DNA of 32,559 bases from Euglena gracilis (lineage: Eukaryota > Euglenozoa > Euglenophyceae > Euglenales > Euglenaceae): the NCBI GenBank assembly GCA_900893395.1, contig CAAHFI010411856.1, positions 1-32,559 of the forward strand, written 5' to 3'. Positions 1 to 13,984 of the stretch are shown piece after piece. Each line of letters opens with the position of its first letter. Within the stretch, counting starts at the first letter, position 1. The notes under the pieces are model-generated. The model was not told where the DNA came from. It saw nothing but the letters and a program-made list of their open reading frames with translations, and searched no databases. A program made the position numbers and the translations under genes.

Positions 1-3000
1 AAACGGGGCGCTGGCGGTCGAAAAACGCTCGTTTTCGGCTCAAAAACAGTTTTTCCGGGTCCGGAGGCCAAAAAACATCGTTTCGGGCAAAAAAAATTTT
101 TTCGATTTTTTTCGACTTTTTGACCCGGTTTTGACCCAAAGTCAATGGGTGGCCCAAAACGGGGCGCTGGCGGTCGAAAAACGCTCGTTTTCGGCTCAAA
201 AACAGTTTTTCCGGGTCCGGGAGGCCAAAAACATCGTTTCGGGCAAAAAAATTTTTCGATTTTTTTCGACTTTTTTGACCCGGTTTTGACCCAAAGTCAA
301 TGGGTCGGCGGCCCAAAACGGGGCGCTGGCGGGTCGAAAACGCTCGTTTTCGGCTCAAAAACAGTTTTTCCGGGTCCGGGAGGCCAAAAAACATCGTTTC
401 GGGCAAAAAAATTTTTTCGATTTTTTTCGACTTTTTGACCGGTTTTGACCCAAAGTCAATGGGTCGGCGGCCAAAACGGGGCGCTGGCGTCGAAAAACGC
501 TCTTTCGGCTCAAAACAGTTTTTCCGGGTCCGGGGAGGCCAAAAAACATCGTTTGGGCAAAAAATTTTTTTCGATTTTTTTCGACTTTTTTGACCCGGTT
601 TTGACCCAAAGTCAATGGGTCGGCGGCCCAAAACGGGGCGTGCGGTCGAAAACGTCATTTTCGGCTCAAAAACAGTTTTCGGGTCCGGGAGGCCAAAAAC
701 ATCGTTTGGGCAAAAAAAAATTTTTCGATTTTTTTCGACTTTTTTGACCCGGTTTTGACCCAAAGTCAATGGGTCGGCGGCCAAACGGGGCGCTGGCGGG
801 TCGAAAAACGCTCGTTTTCGGCTCAAAACAGTTTTTCGGTCCGGGAGGCCAAAAAACATCGTTTCGGGCAAAAAAAATTTTCATTTTTTTCGACTTTTTT
901 GACCCGGTTTTGACCCAAAGTCAATGGGTTGGCGGCCCAAACGGAGGCTGGCGGTCGAAAAACGCTCGTTTTCGGCTCAAAAACAGTTTTTCGGGTCCGG
1001 GGCCAAAAAACATCGTTTGGGCAAAAAATTTTTTCGATTTTTTTCGACTTTTTTGACCCGGTTTTGACCCAAAGTCAATGGGTCGGCGGCCCAAACGGGG
1101 CGTGGCGGGTCGAAAAAACGTCTTTTTCGGCTCAAAAACAGTTTTTCGGTCCGGGAGGCCAAAAAACATCGTTTCGGGCAAAAAAATTTTTCGATTTTTT
1201 CGACTTTTTGACCGGTTTTGACCCAAAGTCAATGGGTCGCGGCCCAAAACGGGGCGCTGGCGGGTCGAAAAACGTCTGTTTTCGGCTCAAAAACAGTTTT
1301 TCCGGGTCGGGAGGCCAAAAACATCGTTTCGGGCAAAAAATTTTTTCTTTTTCGATTTTGACCCGGTTTTGACCCAAAGTCAAGGGTTGGCGGCCCAAAG
1401 GGGGCTGGCGGGTCAAAAACGCTCGTTTTCGGTCAAAACAGTTTTTCCGGGTCCGGGAGGCCAAAAAAATCGTTTCGGGCAAAAAAAATTTTTCTATTTT
1501 TTCGACTTTTTGACCGGTTTTGCCCAAAAGTCAATGGGTGGCGGCCCAAAACGGGCGCGGTGGCGGGTCGAAACAAAACGCTGTTTTCGGCTCAAAAACA
1601 GTTTTTGGTCCGGGAGGCCAAAACATCGTTTCGGGCAAAAAATTTTTTTCGATTTTTTTCGACTTTTTGACCGGTTTTGACCAAAGTCAATGGGTCGGCG
1701 GCCCAAACGGGGCCTGGCGGGTCGAAAAACGCTCGTTTTCGGCTCAAAACAGTTTTCGGGTCGGAGGCCAAAAACATCGTTTCGGGCAAAAAAAAATTTT
1801 TCGATTTTTTTCGACTTTTTGACCCGGTTTTGACCAAAGTCAATGGGTGGCGGCCCAAAACGGGCGCTGGCGGTCGAAAAACGCTCGTTTTCGGCTCAAA
1901 AACAGTTTTTTCCGGTCGAGGCCAAAAACATCGTTTCGGGCAAAAAAAAATTTTTTCGATTTTTTTCGACTTTTTGACCCGGTTTTGACCCAAAGTCAAT
2001 GGGTCGGCGGCCCAAAACGGGGCGCGGCGGGTCGAAAAAACGCTCGTTTTCGGCTCAAAAACAGTTTTCTGGGTCCGGGAGGCCAAAAAACATCGGTTGG
2101 GCAAAAAAAATTTCGTTTTTTCGACTTTTTTGACCCGGTTTGACCCAAAATGGTCAAGGGCGGCCCAAACGGGGCGCTGGCGGGTCGAAAAACGCTTTTC
2201 GGCTCAAAACAGTTTTTCCGGGTCCGGGAGGCCAAAAAACATCGTTTCGGGCAAAAAATTTTTCGATTTTTTTCGACTTTTTGACCCGGTTTTGACCCAG
2301 CAATGGGTGGCGGCCCAAAACGGGCGCTGGCGGGTCGAAAAACGCTCGTTTTCGGCTCAAAAACAGTTTTTCCGGGTCCGGAGGCCAAAAACATCGTTTC
2401 GGGCAAAAAATTTTTCGATTTTTTCGACTTTTTGACCCGGTTTGACCCAAAGTCAATGGTGGCGGCCCAAAACGGGGCGCTGGCGGGTCGAAAAACGCTC
2501 GTTTTCGGCTCAAAACAGTTTTTCCGGGTCCGGAGGCCAAAAAACATCGTTTTCGGGCAAAAATTTTTTCGATTTTTTTCGACTTTTTTGACCCGGTTTT
2601 GACCCAAAGTCAATGGGTTGGCGGCCCAAAACGGGCGCTGGGGTCGAAAAACGCTCGTTTTCGGCTCAAAAACAGTTTTTCGGGTCCGGAGGCCAAAAAC
2701 ATCGTTTCGGGCAAAAAAATTTTTCGATTTTTTTTCGACTTTTTTGACCGGTTTTGACCCAAAGTCAATGGGTCGGCGGCCCAAAACGGGGCGCTGGCGG
2801 GTCGAAAAACGCTCGTTTTCGGCTAAAAACAGTTTTTCGGGTCCGGGAGGCCAAAAAACATCGTTTCGGGCAAAAAAAATTTTTTTTTTTTCGACTTTTT
2901 GACCGGTTTTGACCCAAAGTCAATGGGTCGGCGGCCAAAACGGGGCGCTGGCGGGTCGAAAAACGCTCGTTTTCGGCTCAAAAACAGTTTTTCCGGGTCG

Positions 3001-6000
3001 GGAGGCCAAAAACATCGTTTCGGGCAAAAAAAATTTTTCGATTTTTTTCGACTTTTTTGACCCGGTTTTGACCCAAAGTCAATGGGTCGGCGGCCCAAAA
3101 CGGGGCGCTGGCGGGTCGAAAAACGCTCGTTTTCGGCTCAAAAACAGTTTTTCGGGTCCGGGAGGCCAAAAAACATCGTTTCGGGCAAAAAAAATTTTTT
3201 CGATTTTTTTCGACTTTTTGACCCGGTTTTGACCAAAGTCAATGGTCGGCGGCCCAAAAGGGGCTGGCGGGTCGAAAAACGCTCGTTTTCGGCTCAAAAA
3301 CAGTTTTTCCGGGTCCGGGAGGCCAAAAACATCGTTTCGGGCAAAAAATTTTTTCGATTTTTTTCGACTTTTTTGACCGGTTTTGACCCAAAGTCAATGG
3401 GTCGGCGGCCCAAAACGGGGCGCTGGCGGGTCGAAAAACGCTCTTTCGGCTCAAAACAGTTTTTCGGGTCCGGGAGGCCAAAAACATCGTTTCGGGCAAA
3501 AAATTTTTTCGATTTTTTTCGACTTTTTGACCCGGTTTTGACCCAAAGTCAATGGGTGGCGGCCCAAACGGGGCGCTGGCGGGTCGAAAAACGCTCGTTT
3601 TCGGCTCAAAACAGTTTTTCGGGTCCGGGAGGCCAAAAAACATCGTTTCGGGCAAAAAATTTTTTTCGTTTTTCGACTTTTTTGACCGGTTTTGACCCAA
3701 AGTCAATGGGTCGGCGGCCCAAACGGGGCGCGGGTCGAAAAACGCTCGTTTTCGGCTCAAAAACAGTTTTTCGGTCCGGGAGGCCAAAAACATCGTTTCG
3801 GGCAAAAAAATTTTTCGATTTTTTTCGATTTTTTGACCCGGTTTTGACCCAAAGTCAATGGGTCGGCGGCCCAAACGGGCGCTGGGTCGAAAAACGCTCG
3901 TTTTCGGCTCAAAAACAGTTTTTTCGGGTCCGGAGGCCAAAAACATCGTTTCGGGCAAAAAATTTTTTCGATTTTTTTCGACTTTTTGACCCGGTTTTGA
4001 CCCAAAGTCAATGGGTGGCGGCCCAAAACGGGGCGCTGGCGGTCGAAAAACGCTCTTTTCGGCTCAAAAACAGTTTTTCCGGGTCCGGGAGGCCAAAAAC
4101 ATCGTTTCGGGCAAAAAAATTTTTTTCGATTTTTTTCGACTTTTTTGACCGGTTTTGACCAAAGTCAATGGGTCGGCGGCCCAAAACGGGCGCTGGCGGG
4201 TCGAAAAACGTTTTCGGCTCAAAACAGTTTTTCCGGGTCCGGGAGGCCAAAAAACATCGTTTCGGGCAAAAAATTTTTTTCGATTTTTTTCGACTTTTTG
4301 ACCCGGTTTTGACCCAAAGTCAATGGGTCGGCGGCCCAAAACGGGGCGCTGGCGGGTCGAAAAACGCTTTTTCGGCTCAAAAACAGTTTTTCGGGTCCGG
4401 GAGGCCAAAAAACATCGTTTCGGGCAAAAAAATTTTTCGATTTTTTTCGACTTTTTGACCGGTTTTGACCCAAAGTCAATGGGTCGGCGGCCAAAACGGG
4501 CGCTGGCGGGTCGAAAAACGCTCGTTTTCGGCTCAAAAACAGTTTTTCGGGTCCGGGAGGCCAAAAAACATCGTTTCGGGCAAAAAAAATTTTTTCGATT
4601 TTTTCGACTTTTTTGACCCGGTTTTGACCCAAATGGGTCGGCGGCCCAAAACGGGCGCTGGCGGGTCGAAAAACGCTCGTTTTCGGCTCAAAAACAGTTT
4701 TTCGGGTCCGGGAGGCCAAAAACATCGTTTCGGGCAAAAAATTTTTTCGATTTTTTTCGATTTTTTGACCCGGTTTTGACCCAAAGTCAATGGGTCGGCG
4801 GCCCAAAACGGGGCGCTGGCGGTCGAAAAACGCTCGTTTTCGGCTCAAAAACAGTTTTTCCGGGTCCGGGAGGCCAAAAACATCGTTTCGGGCAAAAAAA
4901 TTTTTTTCGATTTTTTTCGACTTTTTTGACCCGGTTTTGCCCAAAGTCAATGGGTCGGCGGCCCAAAACGGGGCGCTGGCGTCGAAAAAACGCTCGTTTT
5001 CGGCTCAAAAACAGTTTTTCCGGGTCCGGGAGGCCAAAAAACATCGTTTCGGGCAAAAAAATTTTTTCGATTTTTTTCGACTTTTTTGACCCGGTTTGAC
5101 CCAAAGTCAATGGGTCGGCGGCCCAAAACGGGCGCTGGCGGGTCGAAAAACGCTCTTTCGGCTCAAAAACAGTTTTTCCGGGTCCGGGAGGCCAAAAACA
5201 TCGTTTCGGGCAAAAAAATTTTTTCGATTTTTTTCGACTTTTTGACCCGGTTTTGACCCAAAGTCAATGGGTCGGCGGCCCAAAACGGGGCGCTGGCGGG
5301 TCGAAAAACGCTCTCGTTTTCGGCTCAAAAACAGTTTTTCCGGGTCCGGGAGGCCAAAAAACATCGTTTCGGGAAAAAATTTTTCGATTTTTTTCGACTT
5401 TTTTGACCCGGTTTTGACCCAAAGTCAATGGGTGCGGCCCCAAAACGGGGCGCTGGCGGGTCGAAAAACGCTCGTTTTCGGCTCAAAAACAGTTTTTCGG
5501 GTCCGGGAGGCCAAAAAACATCGTTTGGGCAAAAAAATTTTTTCGATTTTTTTCGACTTTTTTGACCCGGTTTTGACCCAAAGTCAATGGGTCGGCCCAA
5601 AACGGGGCGCTGGCGGGTCGAAAAACGCTCGTTTTCGGCTCAAAAACAGTTTTTCGGGTCCGGGAGGCCAAAAACATCGTTTCGGGCAAAAAAAATTTTT
5701 CGATTTTTTTCGACTTTTTGACCCGGTTTTGACCCAAAGTCAATGGGTGGCGGCCCAAAACGGGCGCTGGCGGGTCGAAAAACGCTCTTTTCGGCTCAAA
5801 ACAGTTTTTCCGGGTCCGGGAGGCCAAAAAACATCGTTTCGGGCAAAAAAAATTTTTTTCGATTTTTTTCGACTTTTTTGACCCGGTTTTGACCCAAAGT
5901 CAATGGTGGCGGCCCAAAACGGGGCGCTGGCGGGTCGAAAAACGCTCTTTTCGGCTCAAAACAGTTTTTCCGGGTCCGGGAGGCCAAAAAACATCGTTTC

Positions 6001-9000
6001 GGGAAAAAAAATTTTTTCGATTTTTTTCGACTTTTTTGACCCGGTTTTGACCCAAAGTCAATGGGTCGGCGGCCCAAAACGGGCGGGCGGGTCGAAAAAC
6101 GCTCGTTTTCGGCTCAAAAACAGTTTTTCGGGTCCGGGAGGCCAAAAACATCGTTTCGGGCAAAAAAAATTTTCGATTTTTTTCGACTTTTTGACCCGGT
6201 TTTGACCCAAAGTCAATGGTCGGCGGCCCAAAACGGGGCGTGGCGTCGAAAACTTTTTCGGCTCAAAAACAGTTTTTCTGGGTCCGGGAGGCCAAAAACA
6301 TCGTTTCGGGCAAAAAAAATTTTCGATTTTTTTCGACTTTTTGACCCGGTTTTGACCCAAAGTCAATGGGTCGGCGGCCCAAAACGGGGCGCTGCGGGTC
6401 GAAAAACGCTCGTTTTCGGCTCAAAAACAGTTTTTCGGGTCCGGGAGGCCAAAAAACATCGTTTGGGCAAAAAAATTTTTTCGATTTTTTTCGACTTTTT
6501 CGACCCGGTTTTGACCAAAGTCAATGGGGTCGGCCAAAACGGGGCGCTGGCGGGTCGAAAAACGCTCGTTTTCGGCTCAAAAACAGTTTTTCCGGGTCCG
6601 GGAGGCCAAAAAACATCGTTTCGGGCAAAAAAAAATTTTCGATTTTTTTCGACTTTTTTGACCCGGTTTTGACCCAAAGTCAATGGGTGGCCCAAAACGG
6701 GGCGTGGCGGGTCGAAAAACGCTCGTTTCGGCTCAAAAACAGTTTTCTGGGTCCGGGAGGCCAAAAAACATCGTTTGGGCAAAAATTTTTCGATTTTTTT
6801 CGACTTTTTTGACCCGGTTTTGACCCAAAGTCAATGGGTCGGCGGCCCAAAACGGGGCGCTGGCGGGTCGAAAAACGCTCGTTTTCGGCTCAAAAACAGT
6901 TTTTCCGGGTCCGGGAGGCCAAAAAACATCGTTTCGGGCAAAAAAAATTTTTCGATTTTTTTCGACTTTTTGACCCGGTTTTGACCCAAAGTCAATGGGT
7001 CGGCGGCCCAAAACGGGCGCTGGGTCGAAAAACGCTCGTTTTCGGCTCAAAAACAGTTTTTCCGGGTCCGGGAGGCCAAAAAACATCGTTTCGGGCAAAA
7101 AAATTTTCGATTTTTTTCGACTTTTTTGACCCGGTTTTGACCCAAAGTCAATGGGTCGGCGGCCCAAAACGGGGCGCTGGCGGGTCGAAAAACGCTCGTT
7201 TTCGGCTCAAAAACAGTTTTTCTGGGTCCGGGAGGCCAAAAAACATCGTTTCGGGCAAAAAAATTTTTTCGATTTTTTCGACTTTTTTGACCCGGTTTTG
7301 ACCCAAAGTCAATGGGTCGGCGGCCCAAAACGGGGCGCTGGCGGGTCGAAAAACGCTCGTTTTCGGCTCAAAAAACAGTTTTTCGGGTCCGGGAGGCCAA
7401 AAAACATCGTTTCGGGCAAAAAAAAATTTTCGTTTTTTTCGACTTTTTTGACCCGGTTTTGACCCAAAGTCAATGGGTCGGCGGCCCAAAACGGGGCGTG
7501 GCGGGTCGAAAAACGCTCGTTTTCGGCTCAAAAACAGTTTTTCGGGTCCGGGAGGCCAAAAAACATCGTTTCGGGCAAAAAAAAATTTTTTTCGATTTTT
7601 TTCGACTTTTTTGACCCGGTTTTGACCCAAAGTCAATGGGTGGCGGCCCAAAACGGGGCGCTGGCGGGTCGAAAAACGCTCGTTTTCGGCTCAAAAACAG
7701 TTTTTCCGGGTCCGGGAGGCCAAAAAACATCGTTTCGGGCAAAAAAATTTTTTTCGATTTTTTTCGACTTTTTTGACCCGGTTTTGACCCAAAGTCAATG
7801 GGTCGGCGGCCCAAAACGGGGCGCTGGCGGGTCGAAAAACGCTCTTTTCGGCTCAAAAACAGTTTTTCGGGTCCGGGAGGCCAAAAACATCGTTTCGGGC
7901 AAAAAAAATTTTTTCGATTTTTTTCGACTTTTTGACCCGGTTTTGACCCAAAGTCAATGGGTCGGCGGCCCAAAACGGGGCGCTGGGTCGAAAACGCTCT
8001 TTTCGGCTCAAAAACAGTTTTTCCGTCCGGGAGGCCAAAAACATCGTTTCGGGCAAAAAAAATTTTTCGATTTTTTTCGACTTTTTTGACCCGGTTTTGA
8101 CCCAAAGTCAATGGGTCGCGGCCCAAAACGGGGGCTGGCGGGTCGAAAAACGCTGTTTTCGGCTCAAAAACAGTTTTTGGGTCCGGAGGCCAAAAAACAT
8201 CGTTTCGGGCAAAAAAATTTTTCGTTTTTTCGACTTTTTGACCCGGTTTTGACCCAAAGTCAATGGGTCGGCGGCCCAAAACGGGGCGCTGGCGGTCGAA
8301 AAACGCTCTTTTCGGCTCAAAAACAGTTTTTCCGGGTCCGGGAGGCCAAAAAACATCGTTTCGGGCAAAAAATTTTTTCGATTTTTTTCGACTTTTTTGA
8401 CCCGGTTTTGACCCAAAGTCAATGGGTGGCGGCCCAAAACGGGGCGCTGGCGGGTCGAAAAACGCTCGTTTTCGGCTCAAAAACATTTTTCGGGTCCGGG
8501 AGGCCAAAAAACATCGTTTCGGGCAAAAAAATTTTTTCGTTTTTTCGACTTTTTTGACCCGGTTTTGACCCAAAGTCAATGGGTGGCGGCCCAAAACGGG
8601 GCGCTGGCGGGTCGAAAAACGCTCTTTTCGGCTCAAAAACAGTTTTTCGGGTCCGGGAGGCCAAAAAACATCGTTTCGGGCAAAAAATTTTTCGATTTTT
8701 TTCGATTTTTTGACCCGGTTTTGACCCAAAGTCAATGGGTCGGCGGCCCAAAACGGGGCGCTGGCGGGTCGAAAAACGCTCATTTTCGGCTCAAAAACAG
8801 TTTTTCGGGTCCGGGAGGCCAAAAAACATCGTTTCGGGCAAAAAAATTTTTTTCGATTTTTTTCGACTTTTTTGACCCGGTTTTGACCAAAGTCAATGGG
8901 TGGCGGCCCAAAACGGGGCGCGGGTCGAAAAAACGCTCTTTTCGGCTCAAAAACAGTTTTTCCGGGTCCGGGAGGCCAAAAAACATCGTTTCGGGCAAAA

Positions 9001-12000
9001 AAAAATTTTTTTCGATTTTTTTTCGACTTTTTTGACCCGGTTTTGACCCAAAGTCAATGGGTCGGCGGCCCAAAACGGGGCGCTGGCGGGTCGAAAAACG
9101 CTCGTTTTCGGCTCAAAAACAGTTTTTCGGGTCCGGGAGGCCAAAAACATCGTTTCGGGCAAAAAAAATTTTCGATTTTTTCGACTTTTTTGACCCGGTT
9201 TTGACCCAAAGTCAATGGGTGGCGGCCCAAAACGGGGCGCTGGCGGGTCGAAAAACGCTCGTTTTCGGCTCAAAAACAGTTTTTCCGGGTCCGGGAGGAA
9301 ACATCGTTTCGGGCAAAAAAATTTTTTTCGATTTTTTTCGACTTTTTTGACCCGGTTTTGACCCAAAGTCAATGGGTGGCGGCCCAAAACGGGGCGCTGG
9401 CGGGTCGAAAAACGCTTTTTCGGCTCAAAAACAGTTTTTCCGGGTCCGGGAGGCCAAAAAACATCGTTTCGGGCAAAAAAATTTCGTTTTTTTTTCGACT
9501 TTTTTGACCCGGTTTGACCCAAAGTCAATGGGCGGCCCAAAACGGGGCGCTGGCGGGTCGAAAAACGCTCGTTTCGGCTCAAAAACAGTTTTTCCGGGTC
9601 CGGAGGCCAAAAAACATCGTTTCGGGCAAAAAAATTTTTCGATTTTTTTCGACTTTTTTGACCCGGTTTTGACCCAAAGTCAATGGGTGGCGGCCCAAAA
9701 CGGGGCGCTGGCGGGTCGAAAAACGCTCTTTCGGCTCAAAAACAGTTTTTCGGGTCCGGGAGGCCAAAAAACATCGTTTCGGGCAAAAAAATTTTTCGAT
9801 TTTTTTCGACTTTTTTGACCCGGTTTTGACCCAAAGTCAATGGGTCGGCGGCCCAAAACGGGGCGCTGGCGGGTCGAAAAACGCTCGTTTTCGGCTCAAA
9901 AACAGTTTTTCGGGTCCGGGAGGCCAAAAAACATCGTTTCGGGCAAAAAAAATTTTTTCGATTTTTTTCGACTTTTTTGACCCGGTTTTGACCCAAAGTC
10001 AATGGGTCGGCGGCCCAAAACGGGCGCTGGCGGGTCGAAAAACGCTCGTTTTCGGCTCAAAAACAGTTTTTCCGGGTCCGGAGGCCAAAAAACATCGTTT
10101 CGGGCAAAAAAAAATTTTTTCGATTTTTTCGACTTTTTTGACCCGGTTTTGACCCAAAGTCAATGGGTCGGCGGCCCAAAACGGGGCGCTGGCGGGTCGA
10201 AAAACGCTCGTTTTCGGCTCAAAAACAGTTTTTCGGGTCCGGGAGGCCAAAAAACATCGTTTCGGGCAAAAAAAAATTTTTCGATTTTTTTCGACTTTTT
10301 TGACCCGGTTTTGACCCAAAGTCAATGGTCGGCGGCCCAAAACGGGGCGCTGGCGGGTCGAAAAACGCTCGTTTTCGGCTCAAAAACAGTTTTTCCGGGT
10401 CCGGGAGGCCAAAAAACATCGTTTCGGGCAAAAAAATTTTTCGATTTTTTCGTTTTTTGACCCGGTTTTGACCCAAAGTCAATGGGTCGGCGGCCCAAAA
10501 CGGGGCGCTGGCGGGTCGAAAAACGCTCGTTTTCGGCTCAAAAACAGTTTTTCGGGTCCGGCCAAAAAACATCGTTTGGGCAAAAAAAATTTTTCGATTT
10601 TTTTTCGACTTTTTTGACCCGGTTTGACCCAAAGTCAATGGGTGGCGGCCCAAAACGGGCGCGCGGGTCGAAAAACGCTTTTTCGGCTCAAAAACAGTTT
10701 TTCGGGTCCGGGAGGCCAAAAAACATCGTTTCGGGCAAAAAAAATTTTTCGATTTTTTTCGACTTTTTGACCCGGTTTGACCCAAAGTCAATGGGTCGGC
10801 GGCCCAAAACGGGGCGCGGCGGGTCGAAAAACGCTCTTTTCGGCTCAAAAACAGTTTTTCGGGTCCGGGAGGCCAAAAAACATCGTTTCGGGCAAAAAAA
10901 ATTTTTTCGATTTTTTTCGACTTTTTTGACCCGGTTTTGACCCAAAGTCAATGGGTCGGCGGCCCAAAACGGGGCGTGGCGGGTCGAAAAACGCTCGTTT
11001 TCGGCTCAAAAACAGTTTTTCCGGGTCCGGGAGGCCAAAAACATCGTTTCGGGCAAAAAAATTTTCGATTTTTTTCGACTTTTTGACCCGGTTTTGACCC
11101 AAAGTCAATGGGTCGGCGGCCCAAAACGGGGCGCTGGCGGTCGAAAAACGCTCGTTTTCGGCTCAAAACAGTTTTTCGGGTCCGGGAGGCCAAAAAACAT
11201 CGTTTCGGGCAAAAAAAATTTTTTCGATTTTTTTCGACTTTTTTGACCCGGTTTTGACCCAAAGTCAATGGGTCGGCGGCCCAAAACGGGGCGCGGCGGG
11301 TCGAAAAACGCTCTTTCGGCTCAAAAACAGTTTTTCCGGGTCCGGGAGGCCAAAAACATCGTTTCGGGCAAAAAAATTTTCGATTTTTTTCGACTTTTTT
11401 GACCCGGTTTTGACCCAAAGTCAATGGGTGGCGGCCCAAAACGGGGCGGCGGGTCGAAAAACGCTCGTTTTCGGCTCAAAAACAGTTTTTCTGGGTCCGG
11501 GAGGCCAAAAAACATCGTTTCGGGCAAAAAAAATTTTTTTCGATTTTTTTCGACTTTTTGACCCGGTTTTGACCCAAAGTCAATGGGTCGGCGGCCCAAA
11601 ACGGGGCGCTGGCGGGTCGAAAAACGCTCGTTTTCGGCTCAAAAACAGTTTTTCTGGGTCCGGGAGGCCAAAAAACATCGTTTCGGGCAAAAAAATTTTT
11701 TTCGATTTTTTTCGACTTTTTTGACCCGGTTTTCCCAAAGTCAATGGTCGGCGGCCCAAAACGGGGCGCTGGCGGGTCGAAAAACGCTCGTTTTCGGCTC
11801 AAAAACAGTTTTTCCGGGTCCGGGAGGCCAAAAAACATCGTTTCGGGCAAAAAAATTTTTCGATTTTTTTCGACTTTTTTGACCCGGTTTTGACCCAAAG
11901 TCAATGGGTCGGCGGCCCAAAACGCGCTGCGGGTCGAAAAACGCTCGTTTTCGGCTCAAAAACAGTTTTTCGGGTCCGGGAGGCCAAAAAACATCGTTTC

Positions 12001-13984
12001 GGGCAAAAAAAATTTTCGATTTTTTTCGACTTTTTCGACCCGGTTTTGACCCAAAGTCAATGGGTCGGCGGCCCAAAACGGGGCGCGCGGGTCGAAAAAC
12101 GCTCGTTTTCGGCTCAAAAACAGTTTTTCTGGGTCCGGGAGGCCAAAAAACATCGTTTCGGGCAAAAAAATTTTTTTTTTTTTCGACTTTTTTGACCCGG
12201 TTTTGACCCAAAGTCAATGGGTCGGCGGCCCAAAACGGGGCGCGGGTCGAAAAACGCTCGTTTTCGGCTCAAAAACAGTTTTTCCGGGTCCGGGAGGCCA
12301 AAAAACATCGTTTCGGGCAAAAAAAATTTTTTCGATTTTTTTCGACTTTTTGACCCGGTTTTGACCCAAAGTCAATGGGTCGGCGGCCCAAAACGGGGCG
12401 CTGGCGGGTCGAAAAACGCTCGTTTTCGGCTCAAAAACAGTTTTTCCGGGTCCGGGAGGCCAAAAAACATCGTTTCGGGCAAAAAAAATTTTTTCGATTT
12501 TTTTCGACTTTTTTGACCCGGTTTTGACCCAAAGTCAATGGGTCGGCGGCCCAAAACGGGGCGCTGGCGGTCGAAAAACGCTCGTTTTCGGCTCAAAAAC
12601 AGTTTTTCCGGGTCCGGGAGGCCAAAAAACATCGTTTCGGGCAAAAAAAATTTTTTCGATTTTTTTCGACTTTTTTGACCCGGTTTTGACCCAAAGTCAA
12701 TGGGTGGCGGCCCAAAACGGGGCGCTGGCGGGTCGAAAAACGCTCGTTTTCGGCTCAAAAACAGTTTTTCCGGGTCCGGGAGGCCAAAAAACATCGTTTC
12801 GGGCAAAAAAATTTTTTCGATTTTTTCGACTTTTTCGACCCGGTTTTGACCCAAAGTCAATGGGGCGGCCCAAAACGGGGCGCTGGCGGGTCGAAAAACG
12901 CTCGTTTTCGGCTCAAAAACAGTTTTTCCGGGTCCGGGAGGCCAAAAAACATCGTTTCGGGCAAAAAAAATTTTTTCGATTTTTTTCGACTTTTTGACCC
13001 GGTTTTGACCCAAAGTCAATGGGTCGGCGGCCCAAAACGGGGCGCTGGCGGGTCGAAAAACGCTCGTTTTCGGCTCAAAAACAGTTTTTCTGGGTCCGGG
13101 AGGCCAAAAAACATCGTTTCGGGCAAAAAAAATTTTTCGATTTTTTTCGACTTTTTGACCCGGTTTTGACCCAAAGTCAATGGGTCGGCGGCCCAAAACG
13201 GGGCGCTGGCGGGTCGAAAAACGCTCGTTTTCGGCTCAAAAACAGTTTTTCCGGGTCCGGGAGGCCAAAAAACATCGTTTCGGGCAAAAAAATTTTTTTT
13301 TTTCGACTTTTTTGACCCGGTTTTGACCCAAAGTCAATGGGTCGGCGGCCCAAAACGGGGCGCTGGCGGGTCGAAAAACGCTCGTTTTCGGCTCAAAAAC
13401 AGTTTTTCCGGGTCCGGGAGGCCAAAAAACATCGTTTCGGGCAAAAAAATTTTTTCGATTTTTTTCGACTTTTTTGACCCGGTTTTGACCCAAAGTCAAT
13501 GGGTCGGCGGCCCAAAACGGGGCGCTGGCGTCGAAAAACGCTCGTTTTCGGCTCAAAAACAGTTTTTCCGGGTCCGGGAGGCCAAAAAACATCGTTTCGG
13601 GCAAAAAAATTTTTTCGATTTTTTTCGACTTTTTCGACCCGGTTTTGACCCAAAGTCAATGGGTCGGCGGCCCAAAACGGGGCGCTGGCGGGTCGAAAAA
13701 CGCTCTTTTCGGCTCAAAAACAGTTTTTCTGGGTCCGGGAGGCCAAAAAACATCGTTTCGGGCAAAAAAAAATTTTTCGATTTTTTTCGACTTTTTTGAC
13801 CCGGTTTTGACCCAAAGTCAATGGGTCGGCGGCCCAAAACGGGGCGCTGGCGGGTCGAAAAACGCTCGTTTTCGGCTCAAAAACAGTTTTTCCGGGTCCG
13901 GGAGGCCAAAAAACATCGTTTCGGGCAAAAAAAATTTTTCGATTTTTTTCGACTTTTTTGACCCGGTTTTGACCCAAAGTCAAT
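1..13984. repeat. Left, deletion-rich part of the array
   Basis: This part holds about 88 copies, nearly all shorter than 162 bp. Mean spacing rises from about 155 bp (147-3084) through about 157 (3-7 kb) and 158 (7-10 kb) to about 159 bp (10-14 kb). Changes are overwhelmingly loss of one base: shortened A, T, C or G runs, and repeated loss at the same places, such as GGGTCGGCGG read as GGGTGGCGG, TTTCGGGC as TTTGGGC, TTCCGGGT as TTCGGGT, and CTCGTTTT as CTCTTTT. True substitutions are rare. A one-way gradient of single-base deletions suits low-coverage or unpolished long-read sequence. A decaying array edge would be expected to show more substitutions. No gene or other element is seen here. 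Confidence 0.9.

Noticed and set aside
7470-8822. 450-codon minus-strand open frame
   Set aside because: It lies in the deletion-rich region, switches consensus frame repeatedly, and is a by-product of few stop trinucleotides in the unit.
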